Origin: Terriglobia bacterium
GTDB lineage: Bacteria > Acidobacteriota > Terriglobia > Terriglobales > Acidobacteriaceae
Length of the DNA stretch: 64,000 nucleotides
NCBI GenBank assembly: GCA_020073385.1
Contig: JAIQFH010000001.1
Coordinates: 372,001-436,000, forward strand
Reading direction: 5' to 3'
Shown here piece after piece: positions 44,124-54,015 of this stretch (position 1 is its first letter; the number at the start of each line of letters is the position of its first letter). The notes under the pieces are model-generated. The model ran no database searches and was not told where the DNA came from. It worked only from the letters and a program-made list of their open reading frames with translations. Both the position numbers and the translations under genes were made by a program.

Positions 44124-45095
44124 ATGTACAAAGAGTTTTACGGACTACGAGCGAATCCGTTCAACGTCAATCCTGATCCGCGTTATCTGTTTCTGACGCG
44201 GCACACGGAGGAAGCGTTGGCCTGCCTGACCTACGGTATACAAAGCCGCAAAGGCTTCGTGCTGCTGACCGGCGAAGTGGGAACAGGGAAAACCACTCTG
44301 ATTAACAAGCTTCTGGAGTGGCTGCGATTGCAGCAGGTGGCAACTGCATTCATCTTCAATTCGCGGCTGAACGTACCCCAGTTCCTCGATTACATGATGG
44401 CCGACTTCGGGATTCCCTGCGATTCCAGGGCCAAGAGCCAGGTCCTCCTGCGGCTCTATAACTGGCTGCTCGACCGTTATCGGGCGGGCGAGACCGCGGT
44501 GCTCATCGTGGATGAGGCGCAAAACCTCTCCGATGAAGTGCTGGAAGAGATTCGCATGCTCACCAACCTGGAGACATTTACCGAAAAACTGCTCCAGATT
44601 GTGCTCGTGGGCCAGCCCGAGCTGGAACAAAAATTGAAGCAGCCGCAACTCCGCCAGCTCCGGCAGCGTCTAACGCTCCGCGCGAAGACTCACCCTTTGA
44701 CTCTCGATGAGACCAAAGCTTATGTCCAGCAGAGACTGCGGATCGCGGGTTCGAATGGGCAGCAGATCTTTACCCCCGAGTCGCTGGTATCGATTCACCG
44801 CTACGCGGCCGGCATTCCGCGCGTCATCAACCTGCTTTGCGAGCATTGCCTGGTTAGCTCGTTCGTGGATCAGCAGAAGCTGATTCAGCCCACGGTGGTG
44901 GATGCGGTGGCACGCGATTTCGATCTGGGCGATAACACTTCCTCGGGTGCGATGACGGCGCCCCCGCCCAGCAGCAATGGAAACAAGTTCGACTTGGTGG
45001 ATGCGTTGCGTTCTCTGGCAACTCTGGCCGACCGGTTACGTCAAGAAGAAAAAGAGGCCTCCCCTGTGAAAGGAAACTATGAGCCGAATTCATGA
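44124..45095 (+). CDS. ExeA-like secretion ATPase of the XrtA locus
   Basis: A 323-residue AAA ATPase of the type found in nearly every exosortase A locus. It begins MYKEFYGLRANPFNVNPDPRY, the typical start of this family, and has Walker A GEVGTGKTT, Walker B VLIVDEAQ and a sensor region ETFTEKLLQIVLVGQPELE. The C-terminal winged-helix part (YAAGIPRVINLLCEHCL) is followed by a Pro/Ser/Asn-rich tail. Its exact task, probably energising assembly or export, is not known. The last 17 bp overlap the tyrosine kinase gene. Confidence 0.92.
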   Translation: MYKEFYGLRANPFNVNPDPRYLFLTRHTEEALACLTYGIQSRKGFVLLTGEVGTGKTTLINKLLEWLRLQQVATAFIFNSRLNVPQFLDYMMADFGIPCDSRAKSQVLLRLYNWLLDRYRAGETAVLIVDEAQNLSDEVLEEIRMLTNLETFTEKLLQIVLVGQPELEQKLKQPQLRQLRQRLTLRAKTHPLTLDETKAYVQQRLRIAGSNGQQIFTPESLVSIHRYAAGIPRVINLLCEHCLVSSFVDQQKLIQPTVVDAVARDFDLGDNTSSGAMTAPPPSSNGNKFDLVDALRSLATLADRLRQEEKEASPVKGNYEPNS

Positions 45096-45996
45096 AGCGC
45101 TGAAGAAAGCAGAACAAGAACGGGCCAGTACCCAGGGGGGGGGAGTTCCGTCCAGCTACGCGACCACTCCAGTGGCCGACGTCGGTTATGAGGACATCGA
45201 GGTAAATCGGGTTCCTCCCAGTTTGGGGATGGCCGACCTTGGCGGACCCTTCAGTCTGGAAACGCTGCTGGCGCGCTGTCCGCAGCCCGGATGGAATCCA
45301 GATCTGCATACCATGCTGTTCATGAACGGCAACGACAGCGCTAAGGGCACCGAGGAATACCGCACCCTGAGGTCCCGCCTGTATCACATACGGGAGAAGA
45401 TGCCGCTCAAGAAGCTACTGGTAACCAGCGCTCTTCCCAAGGAAGGCAAATCGTTTACTTCGGCAAATCTTGCGCAAGTCATGGTCCGGCAACATGGCCG
45501 GCGGGCATTGCTCATCGATGCTGATTTGCGCGGACCACGCTTGCATCAGATGCTGGGCGCACCTAAGGGCCCCGGTCTCTCAGAATATCTGGCGGGCAAG
45601 GCCGATGAATCTTCCGTGATTCAACGCGGGCCCATGGAGGGACTGTTCTTCATCGCGGCCGGTGACTCCATCGAAGATCCGGCGGAGATGGTTGCGAGCA
45701 GCAGGCTGAAGGTGCTCTTGCAGCGCGTCGAGCCCGTGTTTGACTGGATCATCATTGACTCGCCTCCGGCGATCCCGGTATCCGATGCCAGCGTACTGGC
45801 GAAAGTGTGTGACGGCGTGCTGATGGTCGTGCGTTCCAACTCGACGCCTTCCGACGTAGCGCGAAAAGCTCGCATGGAATTCCCCGACCAGATGCTGGTG
45901 GGCGTTGTGCTGAACGGAACCGACCGGGACGAAGCTGAATACGCCCGCTACTACTACGAGTCATACGAGAAGAAAGTACCCACGACCCAGTCTTAG
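45079..45996 (+). CDS. Tyrosine autokinase (BY-kinase, CpsD/CapB type)
   Basis: A 305-residue cytoplasmic kinase controlling polymer length with the Wzz-like protein. Walker A is LPKEGKSFTSANLA, Walker A' is LLIDADLRGPRLH and Walker B is WIIIDSPPA, as in bacterial tyrosine kinases. The C-terminal tyrosine cluster (YARYYYESYEKK) is the autophosphorylation tail. The N-terminus MSRIHEALKKAEQER is the segment typical of the XrtA-locus version. The start overlaps the upstream ATPase gene, implying coupling. Confidence 0.93.
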   Translation: MSRIHEALKKAEQERASTQGGGVPSSYATTPVADVGYEDIEVNRVPPSLGMADLGGPFSLETLLARCPQPGWNPDLHTMLFMNGNDSAKGTEEYRTLRSRLYHIREKMPLKKLLVTSALPKEGKSFTSANLAQVMVRQHGRRALLIDADLRGPRLHQMLGAPKGPGLSEYLAGKADESSVIQRGPMEGLFFIAAGDSIEDPAEMVASSRLKVLLQRVEPVFDWIIIDSPPAIPVSDASVLAKVCDGVLMVVRSNSTPSDVARKARMEFPDQMLVGVVLNGTDRDEAEYARYYYESYEKKVPTTQS

Positions 45997-46005
45997 GGAG
46001 AAACT

Positions 46006-47376
46006 GTGATCCGGCTCTTCCGAGTGTATTACCCGCTTCGCACCCTGGTGCTGCTGGCAGTTGAGGCCCTGATTGTCTGGTTGTCGTTTGTCCTGGCGAC
46101 GACTTTTCACAACCAGGAGAACTGGTGGCTTCTGCTGAACGTAGAGGGCGGGTACCTGAAGATTCTGGGCGTGACTGCAATGGTGCTGTTGATTTCCCAT
46201 TGGCTCGACCTATATGACACGTCGATGCTGGGGGCCAAATGGGACCAGATCTTTCGCATTTTACTGGTGCTGGGCTTTGTCGCTCTCGGGCTCTCCGCCG
46301 TCGGAGCTCTGTTTCCCCAGTTCCTTCCCGGAAATGGATCGCTGCGCACCGGCATCATCATCCTGATGTTCACACTCTTCTTGTGGCGTTTCGCGTACTC
46401 GTGGATTGTGCATCAGCCCTATTTCCGCCAGAGAGTGTACGTGCTGGGAACGGGAGAACGGGCGCAGCGGCTGCTGAATGGTTTGCGCCAGCCCGGGCTG
46501 GGAATTGAGGTCATTGGGTGGACGGGGAATGTCGAAGGCGAACTGACGCGAGAGTCGGTCGCGTCCCATTTGGTCTCGCTGGTCAAAGAGCGCAGCGTAC
46601 ACCGCGTAATTGTGGCGATGCCCGATCGTCGCGGCACACTTCCGGTAGACGAGTTGCTAGCCCTTCGGTTGTCGGGCGTGAGGGTCGAAGAGGCCACCTC
46701 GTGGTTGGAGAAGATAACCGGCCGGATCGAGGTTGATCAACTGTATCCAAGCTGGCTGATCTTCGCCGAAGGTTTTCGTTTCAGCACCTTCAACCGCATG
46801 ATACGCCGGACTCTTAACTTTACCGCTGCGCTGATCGGGCTCATCTTTGCGTTGCCGATTATTCCGTTCGTCATGCTGGCTGTGAGGTGGAGTTCTCCGG
46901 GCCCGATCCTCTATCACCAAAAGCGAGTCGGCCGGGGAGGAGCCGAGTTCTTCTGCCACAAGTTTCGCACTATGCGTCAGGATGCCGAGGCCGATACCGG
47001 CGCTACGTGGGCCACCGATAATGATCCGCGGATTACGCGAGTGGGCAAGTTCCTGCGCTCATCGCGCCTGGATGAGATTCCACAGCTGTGGTGCGTGCTG
47101 AAGGGAGACATGCACTTCGTAGGGCCCCGTCCCGAGCGCCCTGAATTTGTGGAGTCGCTGAGCAAGGAGATCCCCTACTACGGCGTGCGTCACACTGTGC
47201 GGCCCGGGATTACGGGCTGGGCCCAGGTTCAGTACAAGTACGGCAACACGAAGGAAGATGCCCTCGAGAAGCTGCAGTACGACCTGTTCTACATCAAGAA
47301 CGCTTCCGTGGGGTTGGATTTCTGGATTGTCTTCCAAACGGTCAAAATCGTTCTGCTGGGGCGGGGCGCGAAATGA
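46006..47376 (+). CDS. Undecaprenyl-phosphate sugar phosphotransferase (EPS initiation)
   Basis: Starts repeat-unit synthesis by transferring a sugar phosphate to undecaprenyl phosphate. N-terminal membrane helices (residues about 12-125), a Rossmann-like CoA-binding-type domain (RVYVLGTGERAQRLLNGL) and a C-terminal catalytic domain with KRVGRGGAEFFCHKFRTM, LRSSRLDEIPQLWCVLKGDM and VGPRPERPEF, the signature of the WcaJ/PglC family. The GTG start at 46006 is preceded by AGGGAG at 5 nt. The 456-residue length is normal. The sugar is unknown. Confidence 0.93.
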   Translation: MIRLFRVYYPLRTLVLLAVEALIVWLSFVLATTFHNQENWWLLLNVEGGYLKILGVTAMVLLISHWLDLYDTSMLGAKWDQIFRILLVLGFVALGLSAVGALFPQFLPGNGSLRTGIIILMFTLFLWRFAYSWIVHQPYFRQRVYVLGTGERAQRLLNGLRQPGLGIEVIGWTGNVEGELTRESVASHLVSLVKERSVHRVIVAMPDRRGTLPVDELLALRLSGVRVEEATSWLEKITGRIEVDQLYPSWLIFAEGFRFSTFNRMIRRTLNFTAALIGLIFALPIIPFVMLAVRWSSPGPILYHQKRVGRGGAEFFCHKFRTMRQDAEADTGATWATDNDPRITRVGKFLRSSRLDEIPQLWCVLKGDMHFVGPRPERPEFVESLSKEIPYYGVRHTVRPGITGWAQVQYKYGNTKEDALEKLQYDLFYIKNASVGLDFWIVFQTVKIVLLGRGAK

Positions 47377-47476
47377 CAGAACGAAGGATCCGCGAGTGCG
47401 AACGTCGAGTCGGAACAGAACCGGATTACAGGATCGGTAGATTGCCTTTCGGGACGCAAAGAACGGAAGAAGTTGC

Positions 47477-48601
47477 ATGAGGTACTTGTTCTGGCTGGCG
47501 GCTGGGCTCATCGCCTACACCTACGTGGGGTATGCCTGCTGGTTGCGGGTGCGGATGCTTTGGCGTGCAAGACCGGTTCGGTGCGGCTCGTGCACTCCGT
47601 TGGTGTCGATTGCGATGGTTGTGCGCAACGAGCAGCAAGTTCTGGAGACCAAGCTGCGGAATTTGATGGCGCTCGACTACCCGGCGGATCGGTGCCAGAT
47701 CGTCGTGGTCTCGGACGGATCAACCGATCAGACAGAGAGAATCCTGCGGACTTACGGGAGCGATGCGCGAGTCCATATCGTGTTGAACCAGTTGCCGCAA
47801 GGCAAAGCGTGTGGGTTGAACGATGCGATTGATCTGGCCCAGGGAGAAATTGTGGTGTTCACGGATGCGCGCCAGATGATTGAACCGCAGGCCGTGCGCC
47901 TTTTGGCGGAAAACTTTGATGATCCTGAAGTGGGATGTGCGAGCGGGGAACTGATGCTGGGCGATCCGGGTCAAGCAGAGAGCAGTGAGGGATTGAGTCT
48001 CTACTGGCGCATCGAGAAGCTGGTTCGGAAACTTGAATCTGCCTCCGGCTCGGTCGTCGGAGCAACCGGGGCTCTCTACGCGGTTCGGCGAGAACTGCTG
48101 ACACGAGTTCCACCGGGGACCATTTTGGATGATGTCTATCTTCCGATGCAGGTTGTGCGTCAGGGTAAGCGGGTGGTTTTAGACGAACGAGCAAGGGCAT
48201 GGGACCATCCGAACCTCGGAACGGAGCGGGAGTTCTCACGCAAAGTCCGCACCCTGAGCGGCAACTATCAGTTACTGCAACTGGCGCCCTGGTTGTTGAG
48301 TGGCAGCAACCCGATCCGATTTGAGTTTGTGAGTCACAAGTTATTGCGACTCACGGTTCCGTTCGCGTTGCTGGTTTTGCTCGCGGCATCGTTCGCGATC
48401 CGTGCTCCGTTCTACCGGGTGGCTCTGATTCTGCAACTGGTTTTCTATTCACTGAGCGTGCTGGCACTCAGCCGGTGGGTAAAGGGCGGAATCCTGGCGC
48501 GTGTGGCCGACGCGGCCGGCACTTTCGTGCTGCTGAATGGTGCGGCAGTTGTGGCCCTGGCGAACTTTGTGGGCGGGAGACGAGCAGCATGGACCCGGTG
48601 A
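47477..48601 (+). CDS. GT2 glycosyltransferase with membrane anchors
   Basis: A 374-residue enzyme with an N-terminal helix (LFWLAAGLIAYTYVGYACWL), a GT-A domain (VSIAMVVRNEQQVLETKLRN, VVVSDGSTDQTERIL, VVFTDARQMIEP, ATGALYAVRRELL, ILDDVYLPMQVVRQGKRV) and two or three C-terminal helices. The pattern is that of processive or membrane-bound EPS glycosyltransferases. A GGAAG segment precedes the ATG. It overlaps the next gene by 13 bp. Confidence 0.9.
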   Translation: MRYLFWLAAGLIAYTYVGYACWLRVRMLWRARPVRCGSCTPLVSIAMVVRNEQQVLETKLRNLMALDYPADRCQIVVVSDGSTDQTERILRTYGSDARVHIVLNQLPQGKACGLNDAIDLAQGEIVVFTDARQMIEPQAVRLLAENFDDPEVGCASGELMLGDPGQAESSEGLSLYWRIEKLVRKLESASGSVVGATGALYAVRRELLTRVPPGTILDDVYLPMQVVRQGKRVVLDERARAWDHPNLGTEREFSRKVRTLSGNYQLLQLAPWLLSGSNPIRFEFVSHKLLRLTVPFALLVLLAASFAIRAPFYRVALILQLVFYSLSVLALSRWVKGGILARVADAAGTFVLLNGAAVVALANFVGGRRAAWTR

Positions 48602-50010
48602 CCGGCGCACAATTGCGAGATCGGCAGAAAGTTGATTTGCAAGAGCGCAAATTCATGAACACACACAGTACCGGGGCGAAAGGTAAAGAGGGCTCCACGG
48701 GCTGGATGGCGCGAGCTCGAGCCGTCGCCACGCGGGGACGCCGTCCTTTTGTCTATGGCGCGCTCGTGACATTCTCCGTTCTCTATTATTTCCGACCCGA
48801 GGATTTCATCCCCGGACTGAATTACATTCCGATGGCGCGGATTGCGGGTGTAATCGGAGCCGTCGCGCTTGGTGTCGGAATGATGAGTGGCGGGCAGGCA
48901 AAGATACCGCGAGTGGTGAAGATACTGTGGTTGCTACTCGTGCAGTTGGCGCTGTGCGTGCCGTTCGCGCTGTGGCCGGGCGGGGCATTTTCGAGGGTGT
49001 CCGAAAATTTTGCCAAAGCGGTCATCGTGGCCATGCTCATTGGCATGACTGTCGTTACTACATGGGAACTGCGAAAACTGCTCTGGATACAGGTGGGCGC
49101 GGTGGCGATGGTGACCGTTGCTTCCATCCTGCTCCGCAATTTTAGAGATGGACGACTTGAGGGAATCCAGAAAAGCATTCTCCAGAATCCTAACGACCTG
49201 GCGATCAGCATCGCCATCAGCTTTCCGTTGGGGTTGGCGTTCATGCTGCACGCGCGGGGATTCAGGAAAGTGGTGTGGGGAATTGCGCTGGTATTTATGG
49301 CGCTCGGTGTAGTTCTGACGTATTCGCGAAGCGGGTTAATGGCTCTCATTCTCAGTCTTGCCATTTGTGTGTGGGAGTATGGGATCAAGGGAAAGCGGCG
49401 TTCCATTGTGGTACTCACAGCCGTTGGGTTGGTTGTCGGCTTGGGCGCAGCGTTGTCGACCGCGCACTACCGAGCGCGCGTCGAGAGTATTGTGCTGGGG
49501 AATATTGAAGGGTCAGGCGACAAGGGCTCACTGGAAGCGAGGAAAGCTCTGTTGAAAAAGAGCCTGATGGTCGCGGCCACCCATCCCTTGGTTGGCGTGG
49601 GTCCGGGCTGCTTCGCGCTGGTGGACCAAGGATGGGTCGTGGCCCACAATAGCTATACAGAACTTGCCGCCGAAGCCGGTTTCCCTGCTCTCTTCCTTTT
49701 CCTCTGGGCCGTCGGAGCATCGTTGAAGAACATTGCCCAGGCGCGAAAGTCGACACACTATAAGGAAGATCCGGAGTTCAGACTCTTCACGCAAGCCTTG
49801 TGGGCAGGCATGGTGGCATATCTCATGGGAGCATGTTTTGCTTCTACCGAATACAACTTGTATCCCTATTTCATGATGGCATACACCTGCGCGATGGTGC
49901 GGATCAGCAACCAGGCGCTTACGAACCGGGTGCAGGGTGGTGAACAAAGGCAGCTCAATAGAACAAGTTATGACCGAATCCCGCAACCACAACTCATTTC
50001 AGGTCGCTGA
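48589..50010 (+). CDS. O-antigen ligase/polymerase-family membrane protein (Wzy/WaaL-like)
   Basis: A 473-residue protein with about ten to twelve membrane helices and the characteristic large periplasmic loop containing the LSTAHYRARVESIVLG and LEARKALLKKSLMVAATHPLVGVGPG segments plus AHNSYTELAAEAG, typical of O-antigen ligase/polymerase domains. It probably polymerises the EPS repeat units. The ATG at 48589 with GGGAG upstream is preferred; a later ATG (48655) has a poor site. It overlaps both neighbours. Confidence 0.85.
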   Translation: MDPVTGAQLRDRQKVDLQERKFMNTHSTGAKGKEGSTGWMARARAVATRGRRPFVYGALVTFSVLYYFRPEDFIPGLNYIPMARIAGVIGAVALGVGMMSGGQAKIPRVVKILWLLLVQLALCVPFALWPGGAFSRVSENFAKAVIVAMLIGMTVVTTWELRKLLWIQVGAVAMVTVASILLRNFRDGRLEGIQKSILQNPNDLAISIAISFPLGLAFMLHARGFRKVVWGIALVFMALGVVLTYSRSGLMALILSLAICVWEYGIKGKRRSIVVLTAVGLVVGLGAALSTAHYRARVESIVLGNIEGSGDKGSLEARKALLKKSLMVAATHPLVGVGPGCFALVDQGWVVAHNSYTELAAEAGFPALFLFLWAVGASLKNIAQARKSTHYKEDPEFRLFTQALWAGMVAYLMGACFASTEYNLYPYFMMAYTCAMVRISNQALTNRVQGGEQRQLNRTSYDRIPQPQLISGR

Positions 50011-50983
50011 CGAAGTGTTGTCAGTACTCGTTTGTCTTTCCTGTCGGGGGCGATTGGGCCAACAGGATGGCGAGTTAGTGTGTTCCGAGTGCGGCCAAAA
50101 GTATCCCTGCGTCAACGGCGTCATTCGCTTTGTGGACGCGCAACAATACGCTGGCAGCTTTGGCTTTCAGTGGCACGTGCACGCCCGAACGCAATTGGAC
50201 ACGAAGGAGAGTGATCGTTCCGAGCGAGCCTTCCGGAGACGCACCGGCTTTCGCCCGGAGGACCTCGCAGGGAAACTCGTGCTGGATGTGGGATGCGGTA
50301 TGGGGCGTTTTGCGGACGTCGCCACGCGCTGGGGAGCTCACGTGGTCGGTGTAGATCTAAGCCTGGCTGCGGAAGTCGCCGCTCGCAATCTGGCAGGTCG
50401 CAACGCGACGATATTTCAGGCAGATGTTTTCCAGCTTCCGTTTGCTCCGGAAAGTTTTGACTTTATTTACAGCATCGGTGTTCTGCACCACACACCGGAT
50501 TGCGAGCGCGCGTTCAAGATGTTGCCAGGACTGCTGAAGCCGGGTGGACGAATCGCCATCTGGCTCTACAGCGGATACAACAACTGGTACAAAATGAGCG
50601 ACCTGTATCGCAAGGCGACGAGGCGAATGTCGCCGAAGTTGTTGCACAAGTTGTGCTGGGGTGTGGTGCCGCTCTATGGCATTCATCAAGTGCTGAAGAA
50701 AATTCCCCTGGTGGGCCGCCCAGCGAGCGGCGCGCTGGCCTATATGATCCCGATGGCCCATCACCCGGATCGCACTTGGCGAATTCTTGACACGTTTGAT
50801 TGGTACTCTCCGTGGTACCAGTCAAAGCACACGTACGAGGAAGTGTTTCGCTGGTTTGAGACCTGCGGCCTCGAGGATCTGCGAGTGATCGAACAGCCTA
50901 TTGCGGTGCAGGGGAGAAGGCCGCTCTACCCAGAAGTAGGCAGGTTGCAGGATGAAAAGGAGATCGGCCAGTGTGTGGAATAG
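49970..50983 (+). CDS. SAM-dependent methyltransferase with Trm112-like zinc ribbon
   Basis: A 337-residue class I methyltransferase. Two Cys pairs at the N-terminus (VCLSCRGRL and VCSECGQKYPCVNGVIRF) form a Trm112-like zinc ribbon; SAM-binding motif I is VLDVGCGMGRFADVA, followed by GVDLS and FDFIYSIGVLHHTPD. Such enzymes modify sugars in polysaccharide loci. The ATG at 49970 lies inside the end of the previous gene; an earlier GTG (49937) is possible. It overlaps the next gene by 13 bp. Confidence 0.85.
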   Translation: MTESRNHNSFQVADEVLSVLVCLSCRGRLGQQDGELVCSECGQKYPCVNGVIRFVDAQQYAGSFGFQWHVHARTQLDTKESDRSERAFRRRTGFRPEDLAGKLVLDVGCGMGRFADVATRWGAHVVGVDLSLAAEVAARNLAGRNATIFQADVFQLPFAPESFDFIYSIGVLHHTPDCERAFKMLPGLLKPGGRIAIWLYSGYNNWYKMSDLYRKATRRMSPKLLHKLCWGVVPLYGIHQVLKKIPLVGRPASGALAYMIPMAHHPDRTWRILDTFDWYSPWYQSKHTYEEVFRWFETCGLEDLRVIEQPIAVQGRRPLYPEVGRLQDEKEIGQCVE

Positions 50984-52950
50984 CGGGCATCGTCGGCAAG
51001 CGGGACGACGTCATCGAAGCCGCCGACGTGCACCGGATGTGTCGGACGATTGTCCACCGCGGCCCCGACGATGAAGGGGGCTACGCGCAAGGCCCTGTAG
51101 GGCTCGGGATGCGCCGGCTCAGCATCATTGACCTGGCCGGCGGAAAGCAGCCCATCCACAACGAGGACCGGACCGTCTGGGTGGTCTTCAACGGGGAGAT
51201 CTACAACTTCCCGGATCTACGCCGTGAATTAGAGGGGCGAGGTCACAAGTTCTATACCCACAGCGATACTGAAGTGATCGTCCATCTCTACGAAGAGATG
51301 GGTGCGGATTGCGTGAAGAAGCTTCGCGGCATGTTCGCGATAGCGCTGTATGACACCGAACGAGACGTCCTGCTGTTGGCTCGCGACCGATTGGGCAAGA
51401 AGCCGTTGCACTACGCTCTCCATCAGGACCGGCTGCTCTTTGGTTCTGAGATCAAGACGATTCTGGCGGTGCATCCGGAATTGGCGGAGATTGATTCCGA
51501 AGGCTTGCTGCAATACTTCTACTTCGGTTACATCCCTGATCCACACACCGTTTTCCAGCGCATCCGAAAGTTGCCGGCTGGGCACCTGATGGAGTTTCGC
51601 CAGGGCGAGGTGAAGATTCGCCAATACTGGGACCTGCCGGAGTACGGCACACATCCGCCGATCAGCGAAGACGAATGTCTGGATGAGTTGGAGAGGCGTC
51701 TGGAAGAAGCCGTCCGCATCCGGCTGATCAGCGACGTTCCGCTGGGAGCGCTGCTGAGCGGTGGGGTGGATTCCTCGATCATCGTAGCGTTAATGGCGCG
51801 CACGAGTGCCAAGCCGGTGGAGACGTTTTCCATCGGTTTTCGGGCTGAGCAGTTCAATGAATCGGAATACGCTCGCCTCGTCGCGGAACGATTCGGAACC
51901 GAGCATCACGAGCTGATCCTCGAGCCGGATCTGGAAGAAACGTTGACCTACCTTTCGGGAATGATGGAGGAGCCGTTTGGCGATTCGTCCATGCTCCCGA
52001 CGTATTACGTGTCCCGGATGGCGCGACAGAAAGTCACTGTAGCGCTTTCAGGCGATGGTGGAGATGAACTCTTTGCCGGGTATGACCGCTATCTGGTGGC
52101 CATGGGACGGCCGAAATTCGATCCCCTGTCGCGCTGGTTGGGGCCGATTTACCGCGATCGCATTCATGGCATGATTCCGGCCGGGATGTATGGGAAGAAT
52201 CTGGCGTGGAACGCAACGCTGAATGAGCGCGACCGGTATTTAGATGGACTGTCCTTTTTTCCCGCCCTGCATCGCGAGCGACACTTGTTCACTCCTGAAT
52301 TCCTTGAGAGTGCGGCTGGTCTCCCAGATCCACTTCTGGAATGGCAAAGGTTCTACGACAACGCGCCAGCCTCCGACCGGCTGAGCCGGCTGCTTTACCT
52401 CGATACCAAGACCTATCTAAACTCCGATATTCTCACCAAGGTCGACCGCATGAGCATGGCGACGTCGCTCGAAGTGCGCGTGCCCATGCTCGACCACGAG
52501 TTTGTGGAGTGGGTAACATCGCTTCCCGTGGAATGGAAATTCCAAGCGGGGACGCGGAAGCATATTCTCAAGAAGCTCGCGGAGCGCCTCGGTATTCCTC
52601 CCGCTCTCCTGCATCGGAAGAAGCAAGGCTTCCAGATGCCGCTTGTGGACTGGATGCGGAGCGAACGCAAAACGCAATTTTGGGGAGTGCTGCTTGAACC
52701 GCGCACCTTGCAGCGTGGCTACTTCAAGCCGGCCGTGATTCGCTCACTGATCGACGAGCATCTGCGCGGACGCCGCAATCGATCGGGCCTGCTCTGGCGC
52801 ATGCTGGTTCTGGAACTTTGGCATAGGAACTTTATGGAATCGCAGTCCAACTGGTGTGTCGAACACAAGGCTCCGAATGTTCTGTCCCACGAAACCAGGC
52901 CGCTTCCGCCCACCGAGTCGACGGCGCAGCAAGGAGCCGGCGCCAACTGA
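50971..52950 (+). CDS. asnB: AsnB-type glutamine amidotransferase of the XrtA locus
   Basis: A 659-residue asparagine-synthetase-like enzyme. It starts GTG-TGT, giving MCGIAGIVGKRD with the nucleophile Cys after Met removal (class II amidotransferase); HRGPDDEGG and the loop LSIIDLAGGKQPI follow. The synthetase domain has the PP-loop LLSGGVDSSIIVALMA and SGDGGDELFAGYDRY. In EPS loci such enzymes are thought to amidate uronic acids or other sugars rather than make asparagine. AAAGGAGA precedes the start. Confidence 0.92.
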   Translation: MCGIAGIVGKRDDVIEAADVHRMCRTIVHRGPDDEGGYAQGPVGLGMRRLSIIDLAGGKQPIHNEDRTVWVVFNGEIYNFPDLRRELEGRGHKFYTHSDTEVIVHLYEEMGADCVKKLRGMFAIALYDTERDVLLLARDRLGKKPLHYALHQDRLLFGSEIKTILAVHPELAEIDSEGLLQYFYFGYIPDPHTVFQRIRKLPAGHLMEFRQGEVKIRQYWDLPEYGTHPPISEDECLDELERRLEEAVRIRLISDVPLGALLSGGVDSSIIVALMARTSAKPVETFSIGFRAEQFNESEYARLVAERFGTEHHELILEPDLEETLTYLSGMMEEPFGDSSMLPTYYVSRMARQKVTVALSGDGGDELFAGYDRYLVAMGRPKFDPLSRWLGPIYRDRIHGMIPAGMYGKNLAWNATLNERDRYLDGLSFFPALHRERHLFTPEFLESAAGLPDPLLEWQRFYDNAPASDRLSRLLYLDTKTYLNSDILTKVDRMSMATSLEVRVPMLDHEFVEWVTSLPVEWKFQAGTRKHILKKLAERLGIPPALLHRKKQGFQMPLVDWMRSERKTQFWGVLLEPRTLQRGYFKPAVIRSLIDEHLRGRRNRSGLLWRMLVLELWHRNFMESQSNWCVEHKAPNVLSHETRPLPPTESTAQQGAGAN

Positions 52951-52967
52951 AAAACGAGCCAACAGGA

Positions 52968-54008
52968 ATGAACTCAGTGACACAAAGCGCCCCGACTGAA
53001 CCAGCATCCAGCATTGATTCGCGAGCCAATGCTCGCAGCTTGGCGCCCGTGTTTGTGCTGGGTTGCGGACGCTCTGGGACAACTTTGCTGTATCACATGC
53101 TCTTGTCGGCGGGCAATTTTGCAGTGTACCGGGTCGAGTCCAATGCGATTAACTTGCTGGAGCCGCGATTCGGGGATCTATCGGTCGCCCGCAATAAGCG
53201 ACGCCTGCTGCAGGCATGGTATGACAGCCGGCTTTTCACGCTTTCGGGGCTGGACAAGGAAGAAATTGCCGCGAAAGTGATGAGCGAATGCAGAAACGGT
53301 GGCGACTTCCTGCGCATCATCATGTCAGAGATGGCCAGGAAGCAAGGAGTGGAACGCTGGGCGGACACGACTCCGGAACACTTACTTCACCTCCATCGCA
53401 TCAAAGAGACGATTCCCGAGGCGCTGGTCATCCACATCATTCGTGACGGGCGGGACGTAGCGCTCTCCACCGACAAGCAGGGCTATATCCGCCGTCTGCC
53501 GTGGGACCGCAAGTCGTCGAAAATGGTGGCCGGGCTTTATTGGGAGTGGATGGTGAATAAAGGACGACGGGATGGCCGCGATTTGGGTGACGATTACACT
53601 GAGGTCCATTTCGAGGAACTCGTTGGCCAGCCGCGAGAAACGCTGGCGAGACTTGGCCAGTTCATTGGGCAGAACCTGGACTATGACCAAATTCTGAAGG
53701 CGGGGATTGGCTCGGTGAGCGCTCCCAATACGTCTTTCGCGGGGGATTCGAAGGAGAACTTTAATCCGACGGGACGCTGGCGCAACGCCTATTCGACCGA
53801 AGAACTGGCAATGTTCGAGGGACTGGTCGGCCGCACGCTCGAAGAGAATGATTACGAGCTGGCAACCAAGGACCAGGATGCACGGAATCGGCCCGACCTC
53901 CAGCGGATGCGCGCTATGTACCGCCGCTACTTCGACGCGAAACTCTACCTCAAGGCAAAAACTCCGCTAGGGCAACTGTTGGTCACGCGTGACTTGTCCT
54001 GGATTTGA
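52968..54008 (+). CDS. Sulfotransferase-family protein
   Basis: A 346-residue enzyme with the 5'-phosphosulfate-binding loop VFVLGCGRSGTTLLYHML and the 3'-phosphate-binding motif IIRDGRDVALS of PAPS-dependent sulfotransferases. It could add sulfate to the polymer or its lipid carrier. No PAPS synthesis genes are in the window, and some proteins of this superfamily act on other donors. The ATG at 52968 gives MNSVTQSAPT. It converges with the next gene, with only 7 bp between stops and no terminator visible. Confidence 0.82.
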   Translation: MNSVTQSAPTEPASSIDSRANARSLAPVFVLGCGRSGTTLLYHMLLSAGNFAVYRVESNAINLLEPRFGDLSVARNKRRLLQAWYDSRLFTLSGLDKEEIAAKVMSECRNGGDFLRIIMSEMARKQGVERWADTTPEHLLHLHRIKETIPEALVIHIIRDGRDVALSTDKQGYIRRLPWDRKSSKMVAGLYWEWMVNKGRRDGRDLGDDYTEVHFEELVGQPRETLARLGQFIGQNLDYDQILKAGIGSVSAPNTSFAGDSKENFNPTGRWRNAYSTEELAMFEGLVGRTLEENDYELATKDQDARNRPDLQRMRAMYRRYFDAKLYLKAKTPLGQLLVTRDLSWI

Positions 54009-54015
54009 GCGGCAA

